From CBDFJH01 sp965198095 (GTDB lineage: Bacteria; Latescibacterota; UBA2968; GCA-2709665), in contig OZ240239.1 of the NCBI GenBank assembly GCA_965198095.1, positions 3,596,001 to 3,660,000 on the forward strand: a stretch of 64,000 bases of DNA. Reading direction: 5' to 3'. The position numbers and the translations under genes were made by a program. The notes beneath the pieces are model-generated. The model was not told the DNA's origin. It saw only the letters and a program-made list of their open reading frames with translations, and did no database searches. Shown piece after piece: positions 43,301 to 52,456 of this stretch. Position 1 is the first letter of the stretch. Each line of letters starts with the position of its first letter.

Positions 43301-43734
43301 TTACTCCCCCCTTGAGGGGGAGTCGGCAAGCCACGGGCGTGAGCCCGTAGGCGCGCCGGTGGGGGGAAATTAAGCGTCGCCATACCCGTCAAACCCTGGC
43401 AAGCGCCCCATTCCTCCGCCAGATCCAAGCCGCCGCCGAGGGCCTGCTCTGGCGCTTCCTTCGCAATAGGCAACACGGCGGCCAGCACACGGAACGACAC
43501 GGCTACGACGAGAAGCGAGATGCGTTTTGAAGCAGCAAGGCCAGCGGGTGCTGCGCTTCCGGATCCGCGAGGTGTTCCAGAATTGTTTCGGTGTGTTGGG
43601 GAGAATTTTAGAGGGGTTGACATCCCCCCACCGCATCAGCCGTCGCCGGTGGCTCGGCTTCTGCCTGCCTGTCCTGCCTGCCTGTTGCAGACAGGCGGAC
43701 GCAGGCAGGCGACTCCCCCTCAAGGGGGGAGTGA
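43301..43734. repeat. Palindrome-bounded cassette carrying a DUF559 remnant
   Basis: The left end (43301-43325, ACTCCCCCCTTGAGGGGGAG core) and right end (43710-43734) are inverted copies differing by one base; each is itself a near-palindrome. GGTGGGGGG at 43359-43366 faces CCCCCCACCG at 43624-43633. Between them lies a broken DUF559 gene. The right side also has tandem GCCTGCCTG units that fold on themselves (43664-43709). The layout is that of a small gene-bearing cassette flanked by foldback repeats. Confidence 0.7.
43393..43626 (+). pseudogene. Decayed DUF559 (YcjD-like, restriction-endonuclease-like) gene
   Basis: Frame 1 gives LRQIQAAAEGLLWRFLRNRQ, the N-terminal DUF559 motif, joined directly to GGQHTERHGYDEKRDAF and a stop at 43528. 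Frame shifting by one base gives LKQQGQRVLRFRIREVFQN, the C-terminal motif, from 43527. So the middle of the domain (normally about 40-50 residues between RNRQ and ELDGGQH) is deleted, and one T is missing in the TTTT run at 43525-43528. DUF559 proteins resemble very-short-patch-repair nucleases. The gene cannot make a functional protein. Confidence 0.75.
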
Positions 43735-44329
43735 TTAAACCGTCGAACGGGCTCCCGCCTATCCGGCTGGCATAGATGCCAGTATCGTGAACCTCTTCGA
43801 TGTTGGCTGTCATTACCACCCCAAAGGATGAACGACATTTTGCATCGCGAAAAACAACGAGCTTCGTGTCGTCCAAGACCTGTTTGGTTGCGGCTAAACA
43901 GAGCGAAGTCGCGCCAGGGAGAGCACTATATCGTTGACACCCTACCCCCAGGCGGGCACTCGACACGATACGGGGCCGGTTTCGAAGAGAGAGTCGCAGG
44001 AGTTGCGACAAGTAGAGAAGCCCCGTGTCCCTGAGTGCCCAATCAGCGAGATGCTCAGCTCATCATAACCCAATCGTATCGCGGGTGTATCGAAGGGCCG
44101 GGTCTGCGTGTCGCGTGAGCCTCGTCTCTCGATACCCCCCTCGCCCCATGGGCTCGGGGCAGTCGAGACGCACGGAGTGACCAAGGAGAGCACGATACGG
44201 TTGACACGATACGCCCCTGTCATACGCGGCATTGATGTCAACGATTTACCACTCCCGGTAATGACAGCGGGCCCAAAGATCGATCTCCGGGCCCGCTTTG
44301 TTTCACCGCACGAAAGCGTTGAACGACAG
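43735..44329. other. Non-coding region with an imperfect direct repeat
   Basis: About 600 bases with no credible gene. Segments near 43920-43950 and 44183-44215 are similar (GAGAGCAC-ATA-CG-TTGACAC), about 265 bases apart. Several CGATAC/GTATCG motifs recur around 43970-44220. A possible terminator hairpin lies at 44269-44295. Confidence 0.45.
44269..44302. terminator. Hairpin with T-rich tail, possible bidirectional terminator
   Basis: GCGGGCCC (near 44269) and GGGCCCGC (near 44288) form an 8-bp GC stem with a 12-14 base loop, followed on the plus strand by TTTGTTT. On the minus strand it lies just past the phosphodiesterase stop, where the T run is weaker. It most likely ends that gene. 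Confidence 0.5.
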
Positions 44330-44824
44330 TCAACCGGGCGTTGACGATGTCCCTTCCAGGTTCAAGTCCACCAGCTTTGCCTCCACGGAACGCCCGCGCA
44401 CCTGCATCTGCGCGACAGTGACGGGGAGCTTGAATCGTCTGGGCCCGGCGCTGCCCGGATTCAGAAAGAGGACCCCGTTGTGCGTCCTCACGGATGGATG
44501 GTGTGAATGTCCGCTGACCACGACATCGAAGCCCGCCGTCTCAGGGGAAAGGTCGAGCGCGCTCAGGTCGTGAATGACATACAGTTTGACGGGACCGACC
44601 TCGACGACTTCCGTCTCCGGGAGTTCCTGTGCCCACACTCCCCTGTCGACGTTTCCGCGGATGGCGAAGACCGGAGCGATTTTCCTCAGCGCACGCAGAA
44701 TGTCCGGTTTTCCGATATCTCCTGCGTGGACGATCAGATCTGCGCCTTCGAGGATCTGGATCGCTTCGGGTCGCAGAAGGCCGTGCGTGTCTGAGATGAC
44801 TCCGACGATACGAGGATCTGTCAA
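44330..44824 (-). CDS. YfcE/MJ0936-family metallophosphoesterase
   Basis: A 164-residue calcineurin-like phosphodiesterase. Metal ligands are visible in order: GVISDTHG (Asp12, His14), VHAGDIG, RGNVD, VIHD and GHSHHP. Length and motifs match the YfcE group, small Mn-dependent phosphodiesterases with uncertain natural substrate. It is followed by the hairpin at 44269-44302; the deacetylase is 115 bases upstream on the same strand. Confidence 0.88.
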   Translation of the reverse strand: MTDPRIVGVISDTHGLLRPEAIQILEGADLIVHAGDIGKPDILRALRKIAPVFAIRGNVDRGVWAQELPETEVVEVGPVKLYVIHDLSALDLSPETAGFDVVVSGHSHHPSVRTHNGVLFLNPGSAGPRRFKLPVTVAQMQVRGRSVEAKLVDLNLEGTSSTPG

Positions 44825-44939
44825 GGACCTGTCCGCAGGGTCTGTGTCGATGTTCGCCGACTCTCTCGCGCCGGCGGGCGGCCGGGACGTCGCACGAGAG
44901 GTCGAAGTTGAGGAGCGGCCCGAAGCGTCGGGTGTTCTG

Positions 44940-45722
44940 TCAGGATTCCGAGGCCAGCGTCGCTCGACGGTTGTGGATGTATTTCGCGATGTTGAGCATC
45001 GTGTCGCTCCAGACTCGCTGTCGATTCCGGCTGAGAAACCGGGCCAGCTTCTGAAGCGCGCGCGTCTCGATCGGACGATGTTCCCCGCCGACGCCGTGCA
45101 CGCAGATCACGCCCCAGAGACCTTTTTCCGCGATCTCGCTCACGTAAGCAATCATCTCATCCCCGCTCGTGCCGCCCACCGCCCAGGACTGGACGTAGCT
45201 AAGCTCGATCATCTGGGGTCTATTGGGCCGGAATCCGTGACCCCGGGCCACCATGAAGCGCCGGGCGACCAGAGGGACGTAGGACTGACGGTTTGCCCCG
45301 GCCCCAACGTAGGTCTCGTAGCAGGGATAACAGAAACTGCGAACGCCTCCCTGTTCCGGAAAGAGTCCGTTCAGGGCCTCCTCGGCCTCATCGATCGTCT
45401 TCTCGATGTCGGAAAGGGTGAGGTTCTCCAGACAGTAGCCGTCCGAACGAAAACCGAAGTTGCAGGAGCAGGGATGCTGCGAGGTGTGATTGCCGATCTC
45501 GTGTCCGTTTCGGCTCGCCCGCTGCCAGGCCGGAATCTGCCGGCCCCAGGCATCGTCCAGGCCGGGGTTCAGATAGAAGGTGCCCTTCAGGCCGTTGTCG
45601 TCCAAGCACGGGAGGGCGTTGTCCAGCTGCGTCTGGAGTCCGTCATCGAAAGTGAGACAAACGGCCCCTGTGACGCCTTCAGGCCAAAAGCCATCCGGGA
45701 CGGACAAGTCTATCTTCAGCAT
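44940..45722 (-). CDS. Polysaccharide deacetylase family protein
   Basis: A 260-residue NodB-homology protein. Motif 1 TFDDG at about 24-28 and the metal-binding HTSQHP at about 79-84 are intact; FCYPCYE and VICVHGVGGEH correspond to later motifs. There is no signal peptide, so it acts in the cytoplasm or is exported unusually. Substrate is unknown; N- or O-acetyl removal from a sugar is expected. Cysteines are unusually frequent (PCSCNFGF, FCYPCYE). Confidence 0.85.
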   Translation of the reverse strand: MLKIDLSVPDGFWPEGVTGAVCLTFDDGLQTQLDNALPCLDDNGLKGTFYLNPGLDDAWGRQIPAWQRASRNGHEIGNHTSQHPCSCNFGFRSDGYCLENLTLSDIEKTIDEAEEALNGLFPEQGGVRSFCYPCYETYVGAGANRQSYVPLVARRFMVARGHGFRPNRPQMIELSYVQSWAVGGTSGDEMIAYVSEIAEKGLWGVICVHGVGGEHRPIETRALQKLARFLSRNRQRVWSDTMLNIAKYIHNRRATLASES

Positions 45723-45917
45723 CGTTCACCCGGGTTTACGTTTCTAGAGGCGCAGCTCGCGTCGATCGTTCCGGGTACGATGCCATGGATACGAAAACAG
45801 GCATTTGAACGCAAGGGCAAATGCCCGGTAGCGCTGCACGGTGAACCCGGGTTCGCCGGAAAATGCGCTTGCCTGCGCGTCTGTTTTTCATTTCCATGCA
45901 AGCCGCACAATTTATAG
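45723..45917. other. Spacer upstream of the deacetylase
   Basis: About 195 bases forming the leader of the deacetylase on the minus strand. No convincing gene; short frames on both strands lack protein-like composition. Confidence 0.35.
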
Positions 45918-46275
45918 CCTGAATAATTCACAAAAAAAGGACCTCTCCCCCCGGCCCCCTCTCCTGCAAGGAGAGGGGGAGCCGAACGAAGTGTTGCGTA
46001 AACAACGTTTATACATTCTGTGATTGCTCGGACAACGCCATCTCGTCACCCTCCCAATTGCAACTCGCCGACCAATCACGATGTTTCGACCGGATTTTCT
46101 TTCATTCGAAACGTCTTCATCCAATCCAACCGTTCATTAACTCCAACCGTTCATTAACCGATCACAGTTCCCCCTTCCTCTCAGGAAGGGGGTTAGGGGG
46201 TAGGTCTCGTCTGTTTCAACGACACAAATCCAGAATGTATTACACAATGGAATTCACTTTCTCTATTCACTCAGG
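45918..46275. mobile_element. Element with related ends (copy d) enclosing an empty palindromic cassette
   Basis: It starts CCTGAATAATTCAC like the other copies and ends ATTCACTCAGG, a poorer inverted match. The interior differs: GACCTCTCCCCCCGG-type DNA from 45940 faces GGGGGTAGGTC ending 46206, each with a foldback (CCCCCTCTCCT/AGGAGAGGGGG at 45955-45979; CCCCCTTCCT/AGGAAGGGGG at 46170-46192). It also has TACATTCTG near 46011 mirrored by CAGAATGTA near 46231. No gene lies inside. It ends 14 bases before the next start codon. Confidence 0.5.
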
Positions 46276-46289
46276 TTAGGAAAGGTCGC

Positions 46290-47315
46290 ATGCAGCCGTC
46301 GATAAGCAGCACGGAACTACGCAACCTGATTTCGCCGATTCCCAGGGTCTCTCTGGGTCACTTCCCGACCCCTCTGGAGTTCTGCCCCCGACTGAGTGAG
46401 GCCCTGGGCGGCCCACGGATCTTCATCAAGCGGGATGATTCCACCGGGCTCGCCTTTGGTGGCAACAAGACCCGCATCCTGGAATTCACGGTCGGACAGG
46501 CTGTTGCTCACAAGGCGGATGTCGTGATCGGCGGGGCGAGCTCGCAGTCCAATCACTGCCGGCAGCTCGCTGCGGCGGCGGCGAAGCTGGGACTGGACTG
46601 CGCCCTTGTGCTGGTCAACGACCATAAGGGTGAACTGATTCAGGGGAACCGGCTGCTGATCGATTTGCTGGGCGCGTCGGTGACGCTGATGGAAGTGCCG
46701 TCTCCGGAGTTTCTGGATGACGCGAAGCAGGCGCTTTACGATCGGCTCAAGGCCGAGGGCCGAAATCCGTTTGTGGTCATGCGGCCCGGGACGAGGCCTT
46801 TTGGCGCAATGGGTTTGTCGCTCTGCATGGCGGAGATCGCGGACCAGCTTGCGGAGCAGGGAGAAAGGGTGGACCGGCTGGTGGTCTGCTCTGGGAGCAC
46901 GACCCAGCCCGGACTGATGTTCGGAAACAAGATGATGGGGCTCGGGCTCGGGATCGTCGGCGTGACGCCGGTGGTCTGGTCTTATGATTTGAAGGAAGCG
47001 TTTCTCTGCATCTTCGACCGAATGGCCGAGTTGCTGGATGCGGACGTTTCGTTTTCCTCCGACGAGATTCTCAACCTGGATGGCTACATCGGTCCGGATG
47101 GCTACGGGTATCCTTCGGACGAAGGGAATCAGGCGCTTCGGCTGATGGCGACGACCGAAGGGATTCTGCTGGATCCAATCTACTCGGCCAAGGCCATGGC
47201 TGGCCTGATCGATCTGGTGAGGCAGGGGTTGATCGGCCGGGACGAGGTCGTCATCTTCGTGCACACGGGCGGGACGCCGGCGGTCTTCGCCTATTCGAAA
47301 GAGCTCGGTTTCTAA
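46290..47315 (+). CDS. D-cysteine desulfhydrase / ACC deaminase-family PLP enzyme
   Basis: A 341-residue fold-type II PLP enzyme. The lysine that binds PLP is in AFGGNKTR (about Lys60), SSQSNHCRQLAAAAAKLGL follows, and a phosphate-binding loop is seen in SGSTTQPGL; HTGGTPAVFAY near the end is characteristic. Members degrade D-cysteine to pyruvate, H2S and ammonia or deaminate ACC; the exact substrate cannot be told. The ribosome-binding site AGGAAAGG lies at the very end of the preceding repeat element. Confidence 0.85.
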   Translation: MQPSISSTELRNLISPIPRVSLGHFPTPLEFCPRLSEALGGPRIFIKRDDSTGLAFGGNKTRILEFTVGQAVAHKADVVIGGASSQSNHCRQLAAAAAKLGLDCALVLVNDHKGELIQGNRLLIDLLGASVTLMEVPSPEFLDDAKQALYDRLKAEGRNPFVVMRPGTRPFGAMGLSLCMAEIADQLAEQGERVDRLVVCSGSTTQPGLMFGNKMMGLGLGIVGVTPVVWSYDLKEAFLCIFDRMAELLDADVSFSSDEILNLDGYIGPDGYGYPSDEGNQALRLMATTEGILLDPIYSAKAMAGLIDLVRQGLIGRDEVVIFVHTGGTPAVFAYSKELGF

Positions 47316-47372
47316 AGCCTGTGGATCGATCGTCCTTCGAAAGCAAGCCTCACTTCGCGGATGGATCGGCGA

Positions 47373-48452
47373 TCACTTCCTGCCATACTGCCTCACAAAG
47401 TCGTTCACCATCTCCCTGGCCTGCTCGTCACTGAATTGCTCGGGCGGGGTCTTCATGAAGTATGCGGATGGGCCTAAAAGCGGTCCCTTGATGCCGTGCT
47501 CCAAGCCCAGCTTACAGCACCGGACCGCGTCGATGACCACTCCGGCGGAATTGGGGGAGTCCCAGACTTCGAGTTTGAGTTCGAGGTTGAGTGGAACGCC
47601 GCCGAACGTCTCACCTTCCATCCTGATGTGGCACCACTTCCGGTCTTCCAACCAGGGCACGTGATCGCTTGGCCCGACGTGGACGTTGCCGCTGCCCAAG
47701 TCATAGTCGAGTTGTGAAGTCACGGCGTTCGTCTTGCTGATTTTCTTGGACTCGAGGCGGGAGCGTTCCAGCATGTTGTAGAAGTCGGTGTTGCCGCCGA
47801 AGTTGAGCTGATACGTGCGTTGGAGCTTGACGCCTCTTTCCCGGAAGAGCCGAGTCAGCACCCGGTGGGTGATCGTGGCGCCAACCTGCGATTTGATGTC
47901 ATCCCCGATGATGGGAAGGCCTCGCTTTTCGAACCGTTCAGGCCAGTAGCCGGCACTCGCGATGAAGACCGGGACGCAGTTGACGAATCCGCACCCGGCC
48001 TGCAGCGTCTGCTCGACATACCACTTCGTGGCCTCCTCACTCCCGACGGGCAGGTAGTTCACGACGACGTCCGTACGGGTCGCTTTCAGGACTTCAGCCA
48101 CGTCGATCGTGGGGGGGGCGGCCTTCTCGATGACCTCGGTCAAGTAGACGCCCAGCCCGTCGTGGGTCATACCGCGCATGACGGGAACGTCCAGGCAGGG
48201 TACGTCGGCAAATTTCAGCGTGTTGTTCGGATGGGCGAAGATGGCCTCGCTCAGGTCCCTCCCCACCTTCTCCTTCCCTACGTCGAACGCGGCCGAAAAC
48301 TCGATGTCGCTGATGTGGTATCCCCCGAGGTCTACGTGCATCAGCCCGGGGACGAAAGCGCTGGAATCAGCGTTCCGGTAATAGTGGACGCCTTGAACGA
48401 GGGAGGATGCGCAGTTGCCCACGCCGATGATGGCAACTCTGACTTTACTCAT
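47373..48452 (-). CDS. ino1: Inositol-3-phosphate synthase
   Basis: Converts glucose 6-phosphate to 1L-myo-inositol 1-phosphate with NAD, the first step to inositol lipids or thiols. The 359 residues contain the NAD motif VAIIGVGNCASSLVQGV, DVVVNYLPVGSEEATKWYVEQ, IGDDIKSQVGATITHRVLTRLF, the family signature LNFGGNTDFYNML, and WLEDRKWCHIRMEGETFGGVPLNLELKLEVWDSPNSAGVVIDAVRCCKL. It is the short bacterial form known from actinobacteria and others. It stands alone, with an AT-rich upstream region. Confidence 0.93.
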   Translation of the reverse strand: MSKVRVAIIGVGNCASSLVQGVHYYRNADSSAFVPGLMHVDLGGYHISDIEFSAAFDVGKEKVGRDLSEAIFAHPNNTLKFADVPCLDVPVMRGMTHDGLGVYLTEVIEKAAPPTIDVAEVLKATRTDVVVNYLPVGSEEATKWYVEQTLQAGCGFVNCVPVFIASAGYWPERFEKRGLPIIGDDIKSQVGATITHRVLTRLFRERGVKLQRTYQLNFGGNTDFYNMLERSRLESKKISKTNAVTSQLDYDLGSGNVHVGPSDHVPWLEDRKWCHIRMEGETFGGVPLNLELKLEVWDSPNSAGVVIDAVRCCKLGLEHGIKGPLLGPSAYFMKTPPEQFSDEQAREMVNDFVRQYGRK

Positions 48453-48855
48453 GGATGGCTCCCGAAGAGGGTGTGAGAAAGACTGCGTTCACACATGAAA
48501 ATAGCCGTTTCTTTCCATAAATCAAATAAATCATTATTATATGATATATAGAATTTGTATATACCACCGCGTCTCAGGCGTTCTTGGCGAATCGCCTCGT
48601 GTCGAAACGGGGTTTTCGATCCCCCTCCATCATCAAAGTATGTACTTACATAAATTTCAACTGATATGCGAATGCAACTGGCTCATCCAGAGAAAGGGGA
48701 AGGTAGGGGCAGAAAAGCAGGTAAGGGTGCGGCATGGGACTCAAGAGGTTGGCCGTGTTTCTTACAGTAATCATCCCTCATTGGATCGACAAAACAGAAG
48801 GCGCAGGCATCCACCCACGCCTTCGATCCTCAAATCGCCAGATCACCCCCGCGCG
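48453..48855. other. AT-rich intergenic region upstream of ino1
   Basis: About 400 bases between divergently or tail-to-tail placed genes: the ino1 leader at the left and the end of the large peptidase gene at the right. The stretch 48490-48565 is strikingly AT-rich (ATTATTATATGATATATAG) and probably contains the ino1 promoter, but I cannot pick boxes with confidence. No gene is supported. Confidence 0.5.
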
Positions 48856-51800
48856 CTACAGCGTGATTCCGAAATAGTACCTCCGACTGTCTATCGGTAT
48901 CTCGACGCCTGTGACGCGATCACGGATCGCATCGCGGGTCGGCATGGCCATCTGGATGTAGCCGAATACCGGCAGAAAATAGTTCGCCGTCATCTGGAAC
49001 CTGAGCTCAAAGCCCCAGTCCGTGAGGAACTTATCTGAATCGATGTTGTTCCAGATGTCCTTGAACCTGCTCGAATTGCCCGTGGCCCCGGTCTCCAGAA
49101 AAACCGCCCCGTAGAGCTTGTCGAAGGAGAAGGGGGCCAGCTCCCGGTCGATCTTCTGAAAGATGGGAAACGTGAACGTCGCCCGCCCGTAGATCACCTT
49201 GCCGCCGGAAAGGGAGAAATAGGGGTAGCCCCGCAACGTACCGATTCCCCCGAGGTAGTACCTCAAAGGAAAGTAGAAGGACCCTTCGAGCGCGCCGCCG
49301 CCCTGGACGGGCGTCTTGATTTCCTTGTCCTTGTAGCCCGCGAACGTCTGGAGGCCAAGCGTCGTCCTTCCGGGAAAAGGAATGAACTCGTTCCAGGAAA
49401 AGATATATTCGTTGATGCCCAGTTTGGCCTCGTCCGCTCGAAAAATGGACGGTGTTGGATCTGCATCCGTGGGATCGGGGATCAGATCCTGGTCGACGTC
49501 TGCGGACAGGACGAGCGAATCGGTCACCGTTGCGTTTATTCGGCTGTACCGAAGGGTAATGGACCGCCCGTGAGTCGGATTCAAAAACATATCCTTGGTC
49601 GGTTTGAATTTGGTGTAACGCCAGCCGACAAGAAGATTGCCGCTCCGGAAATAGGTCAGGTCCTGGTAGAACCAATCCTGAGACGTGAAGGGATCCTGGA
49701 CGAATCCAGGCACCTGGTCCGTGATATCCCGCAGCGCGCCTTGCTCGTCTGACTGCAATAGACGCGTGCTGTCCAGAATCGTCTGCTTTACGAGAAAGTT
49801 TTCGGAGTATCGGCGGCGGTTGTAGGCGAACACGAGGGTCTGGCCGCTCCCGACGCCGAACTCGAATCCCAGGATGAAGTCGTTGAACACATCCTTGAAG
49901 TCGTCTTCCTGCGCAAGCGTCAAGTGGAGGTGCTGAGTCGTGTTCGGAATAATGACCTGCTGGGAGTCGATCACCGTGACCAACGTCCCGGAAGTCGTAT
50001 CCCTTCGGCTGAGGACCGTCCCCCGATCAATCAGGCTGTTGATCGTCGTCCGGTTGAAACCGGTGAAAAACGTGGGCCGATAAGATTTGTGTTCCGTCTC
50101 CAGCGCCCGGAGACCCTTTTCGTAGTAGGCATACAGATCGGAATTCAGATCGGTTCTCCTTCGCAGGTTCTTCCCGACGCTGAACCCGGCCACGATCATG
50201 TCGCTTCCGAGGAACTCACCCCAGGAGGCCTGAGCCCCGAAACTGATCTGATCCAAACCGAACCGGTTCCCGATGAAAGTGGGCCCGAGGGCCAGAATCG
50301 GCACGATCCCGAAGCCCTTCGGCGTGATCCGCCCCGAATACCGCCCAATGTCGTAAAGATCGCTCAGTTTGTCCCCCGTGTAGATGCCGCTGTAGTCTCT
50401 TCGAAGCGCCTCAGCGGCCGGCACCGGAACGGCCACTGAGGTCCGGATCCGGTAGAGGCTGTAGTCTGCAGCGTGGAATCCGGCGTAGATGATCTCCTGT
50501 CCGTCAGGGGAGATCGTGGGCACGAACGCCCCGCCGGTGACGTTCGTGATCTGCGCCTGCCTGCCCGTCACGAAATCGTAGCCATAGAGGTTGAAGATGC
50601 CAGTCCGGTCCGAGCTGAACACGAAGCCGCTGCCGTCTGGAAGCCAGACGGGATCCCGTTCGTCCGCCGACGACCTGAGCAGTGCCTCGAATCCGGCGTC
50701 ATTGGCGTAGGCCGTCGTGTCGGGGAAGACCGTCAGGCTGTCATCCTCCGCCTCTTTGTCCCGTTTCCGCTTGCGGTGTCTGGGTCTGGGCGTGGCGTCC
50801 GCGTCGATGATGGCGATATCCCGATCTTCTCCCCTGAACACCGTAAACAGGATTCGCTTTCCGTCCGGAGACCACTTGGGGCCGAAGTAGAGGGTGCCGT
50901 CGTTGTTTTGCGTCAAGTGGCGAACACGCGTGCTGTCGATCCTGAGAATGCCGAGGCTGTTCGTCCCGTCCCGATGTCCAACGAACGCCACCTGTGTGCC
51001 GTCGGGTGAGATCGCCGGATCCTTTCCCCGAAGCCCGATCGTGACCCGCTTCTCCTTTCGCTGCTCCAAATCGTAGGAGAAGATGTCCCAACGGCCACCG
51101 ACCGATCTGACGAAAAAAAGGCGCTTACCGTCGGGGGCCCACGAAAACCGCGTGGACAACAGGCCATAGGGCGCCTGATTCCATTTGGCCACCGTCTGGA
51201 GTTTGCGGGTGGAGAGGTCCATCACGACCAGCCTGTTCAGCTTGTAGTCTTCGCCGTTGTTCGTGATGAAGGCGACCTTCGACCCGTCAGGGGAGTATGT
51301 CGGATAAAACTCATACGAGCCCTTGTCGAAGATCCGTTCTCCTTCCCGCTCGCCAACGGCGTTCACGGAGTCGGCCACGGCTCCGTATTTTTCCTCCAGA
51401 TGGGTCACCCAGTCGGCGTAGAGCCGATCGGCTGAGATGCCGAGGGTCTTCTTGACCGACGATTTGAAGTTCACGATGGGCCGATGGTCCAGCATCGCCC
51501 GAACTTTTTCATCGCCATAGACCGCTTCGACGTAGTTCAGGAGGGCAAATCCCTGATTGTAGACCATCTCGCCGTGGAAGCTGTCCTTCCCTGAGAAACT
51601 GCCCATGCTCGTGTAAGGAAGCAGATCCTTTTCCAGCGTGGCCGTACGAAGCAGCATGTCCCGATGCGTATCCCACGAGTCTCCTCCGAACTCCTTCGAT
51701 TCAAACTGCGCGACGCCTTCCGAAAACCACATCGGAAAGGCTGCGTGATAAATCGGAAGCACAAAACGGTAATCCGGGTTGCTGTTCGACTCGCTGCCCG

Positions 51801-52380
51801 CCAGAACGCCAATCTCGAACGGCAGTTTGTTATGAACCGCCTTCCAGGTAATGACGTGCGTCAATTCGTGAGTAAATACGTTCCGGACCCAGTCGCTCGA
51901 TCCGCGCTGTTCGATGTCGAACGGAGAGGCCCAAAACATGACAAAGCTGCGGCTGGGACTGGCGAAGGCGTTACCCAGAACGTCCGATCCGTCCGTCACG
52001 AAGACGTGAATCGGGGCGAACCGCTCCACCGAGCCGGGATAATGCTGTGTAATCTGCTCGAACGCGTCGTCGGCAATCTCGGCCACGCGTCGCGCCGTGG
52101 TCTCGGCGCCCACGAAATTGATGAGGAAGTACCGGGTCCGAATCTGTCTGGCGCCGGGGGACCCCAGGCCGAGAAAGGAAGGGAAGAACTCGTAGACGAC
52201 CTCATCGTCGAGGTCCAGCTTGGGACTCGGTCGATTCAACGGCACATCTGAAAGGTCACGGACCGGGCCGACCTTGCCGAAACGGCTGTGGACCTGGGCG
52301 TCCGCACGGTCCTTCAAGCCAATCGAGCACAAGAGGGCCAATGACACGGTAATGACAGTCAAGGGTTGGATCTGATTCAC
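48856..52380 (-). CDS. Secreted metallopeptidase / beta-propeller / beta-barrel fusion protein
   Basis: A 1174-residue exported protein. It has a signal-like hydrophobic segment (about 7-22), a gluzincin-type peptidase domain with HELTH at about 171-175 and a downstream glutamate in WFSEGVAQFE (about 221), then TolB/WD40-like propeller repeats (about 340-680: YSPDGSKVAF, WAPDGKRLFF, ISPDGTQVAF, WSPDGKRILF, LPDGSGFVF, ISPDGQEIIY), then a C-terminal half resembling BamA/D15-type outer-membrane barrels (GGIGTLRGYPYF ... RRYYFGITL). I start at GTG 52380, preceded by AGAGAGG; a longer frame begins at 52449. It has its own promoter at 52429-52456. Confidence 0.8.
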   Translation of the reverse strand: MNQIQPLTVITVSLALLCSIGLKDRADAQVHSRFGKVGPVRDLSDVPLNRPSPKLDLDDEVVYEFFPSFLGLGSPGARQIRTRYFLINFVGAETTARRVAEIADDAFEQITQHYPGSVERFAPIHVFVTDGSDVLGNAFASPSRSFVMFWASPFDIEQRGSSDWVRNVFTHELTHVITWKAVHNKLPFEIGVLAGSESNSNPDYRFVLPIYHAAFPMWFSEGVAQFESKEFGGDSWDTHRDMLLRTATLEKDLLPYTSMGSFSGKDSFHGEMVYNQGFALLNYVEAVYGDEKVRAMLDHRPIVNFKSSVKKTLGISADRLYADWVTHLEEKYGAVADSVNAVGEREGERIFDKGSYEFYPTYSPDGSKVAFITNNGEDYKLNRLVVMDLSTRKLQTVAKWNQAPYGLLSTRFSWAPDGKRLFFVRSVGGRWDIFSYDLEQRKEKRVTIGLRGKDPAISPDGTQVAFVGHRDGTNSLGILRIDSTRVRHLTQNNDGTLYFGPKWSPDGKRILFTVFRGEDRDIAIIDADATPRPRHRKRKRDKEAEDDSLTVFPDTTAYANDAGFEALLRSSADERDPVWLPDGSGFVFSSDRTGIFNLYGYDFVTGRQAQITNVTGGAFVPTISPDGQEIIYAGFHAADYSLYRIRTSVAVPVPAAEALRRDYSGIYTGDKLSDLYDIGRYSGRITPKGFGIVPILALGPTFIGNRFGLDQISFGAQASWGEFLGSDMIVAGFSVGKNLRRRTDLNSDLYAYYEKGLRALETEHKSYRPTFFTGFNRTTINSLIDRGTVLSRRDTTSGTLVTVIDSQQVIIPNTTQHLHLTLAQEDDFKDVFNDFILGFEFGVGSGQTLVFAYNRRRYSENFLVKQTILDSTRLLQSDEQGALRDITDQVPGFVQDPFTSQDWFYQDLTYFRSGNLLVGWRYTKFKPTKDMFLNPTHGRSITLRYSRINATVTDSLVLSADVDQDLIPDPTDADPTPSIFRADEAKLGINEYIFSWNEFIPFPGRTTLGLQTFAGYKDKEIKTPVQGGGALEGSFYFPLRYYLGGIGTLRGYPYFSLSGGKVIYGRATFTFPIFQKIDRELAPFSFDKLYGAVFLETGATGNSSRFKDIWNNIDSDKFLTDWGFELRFQMTANYFLPVFGYIQMAMPTRDAIRDRVTGVEIPIDSRRYYFGITL

Positions 52381-52428
52381 GGCCACCTCTCTGGAAAGTT
52401 GTGCAAATACGGTGAAATTAACCTTCTG

Positions 52429-52456
52429 AATATACCCGGCGGCGACCAAAAGACAA
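52429..52456 (-). promoter_or_regulatory. Candidate promoter for the large peptidase/barrel gene
   Basis: On the minus strand TTGTCT (52451-52456), 16-base spacer, TATATT (52429-52434), about 50 bases before the chosen GTG. It lies in the 198-base gap after oppF, so this gene can be expressed apart from the transporter. Confidence 0.5.

Noticed and set aside
43370..44011. 213-codon minus-strand frame across the DUF559 cassette
   Set aside because: It runs antisense through palindromes and the DUF559 remnant and shows no protein family features.
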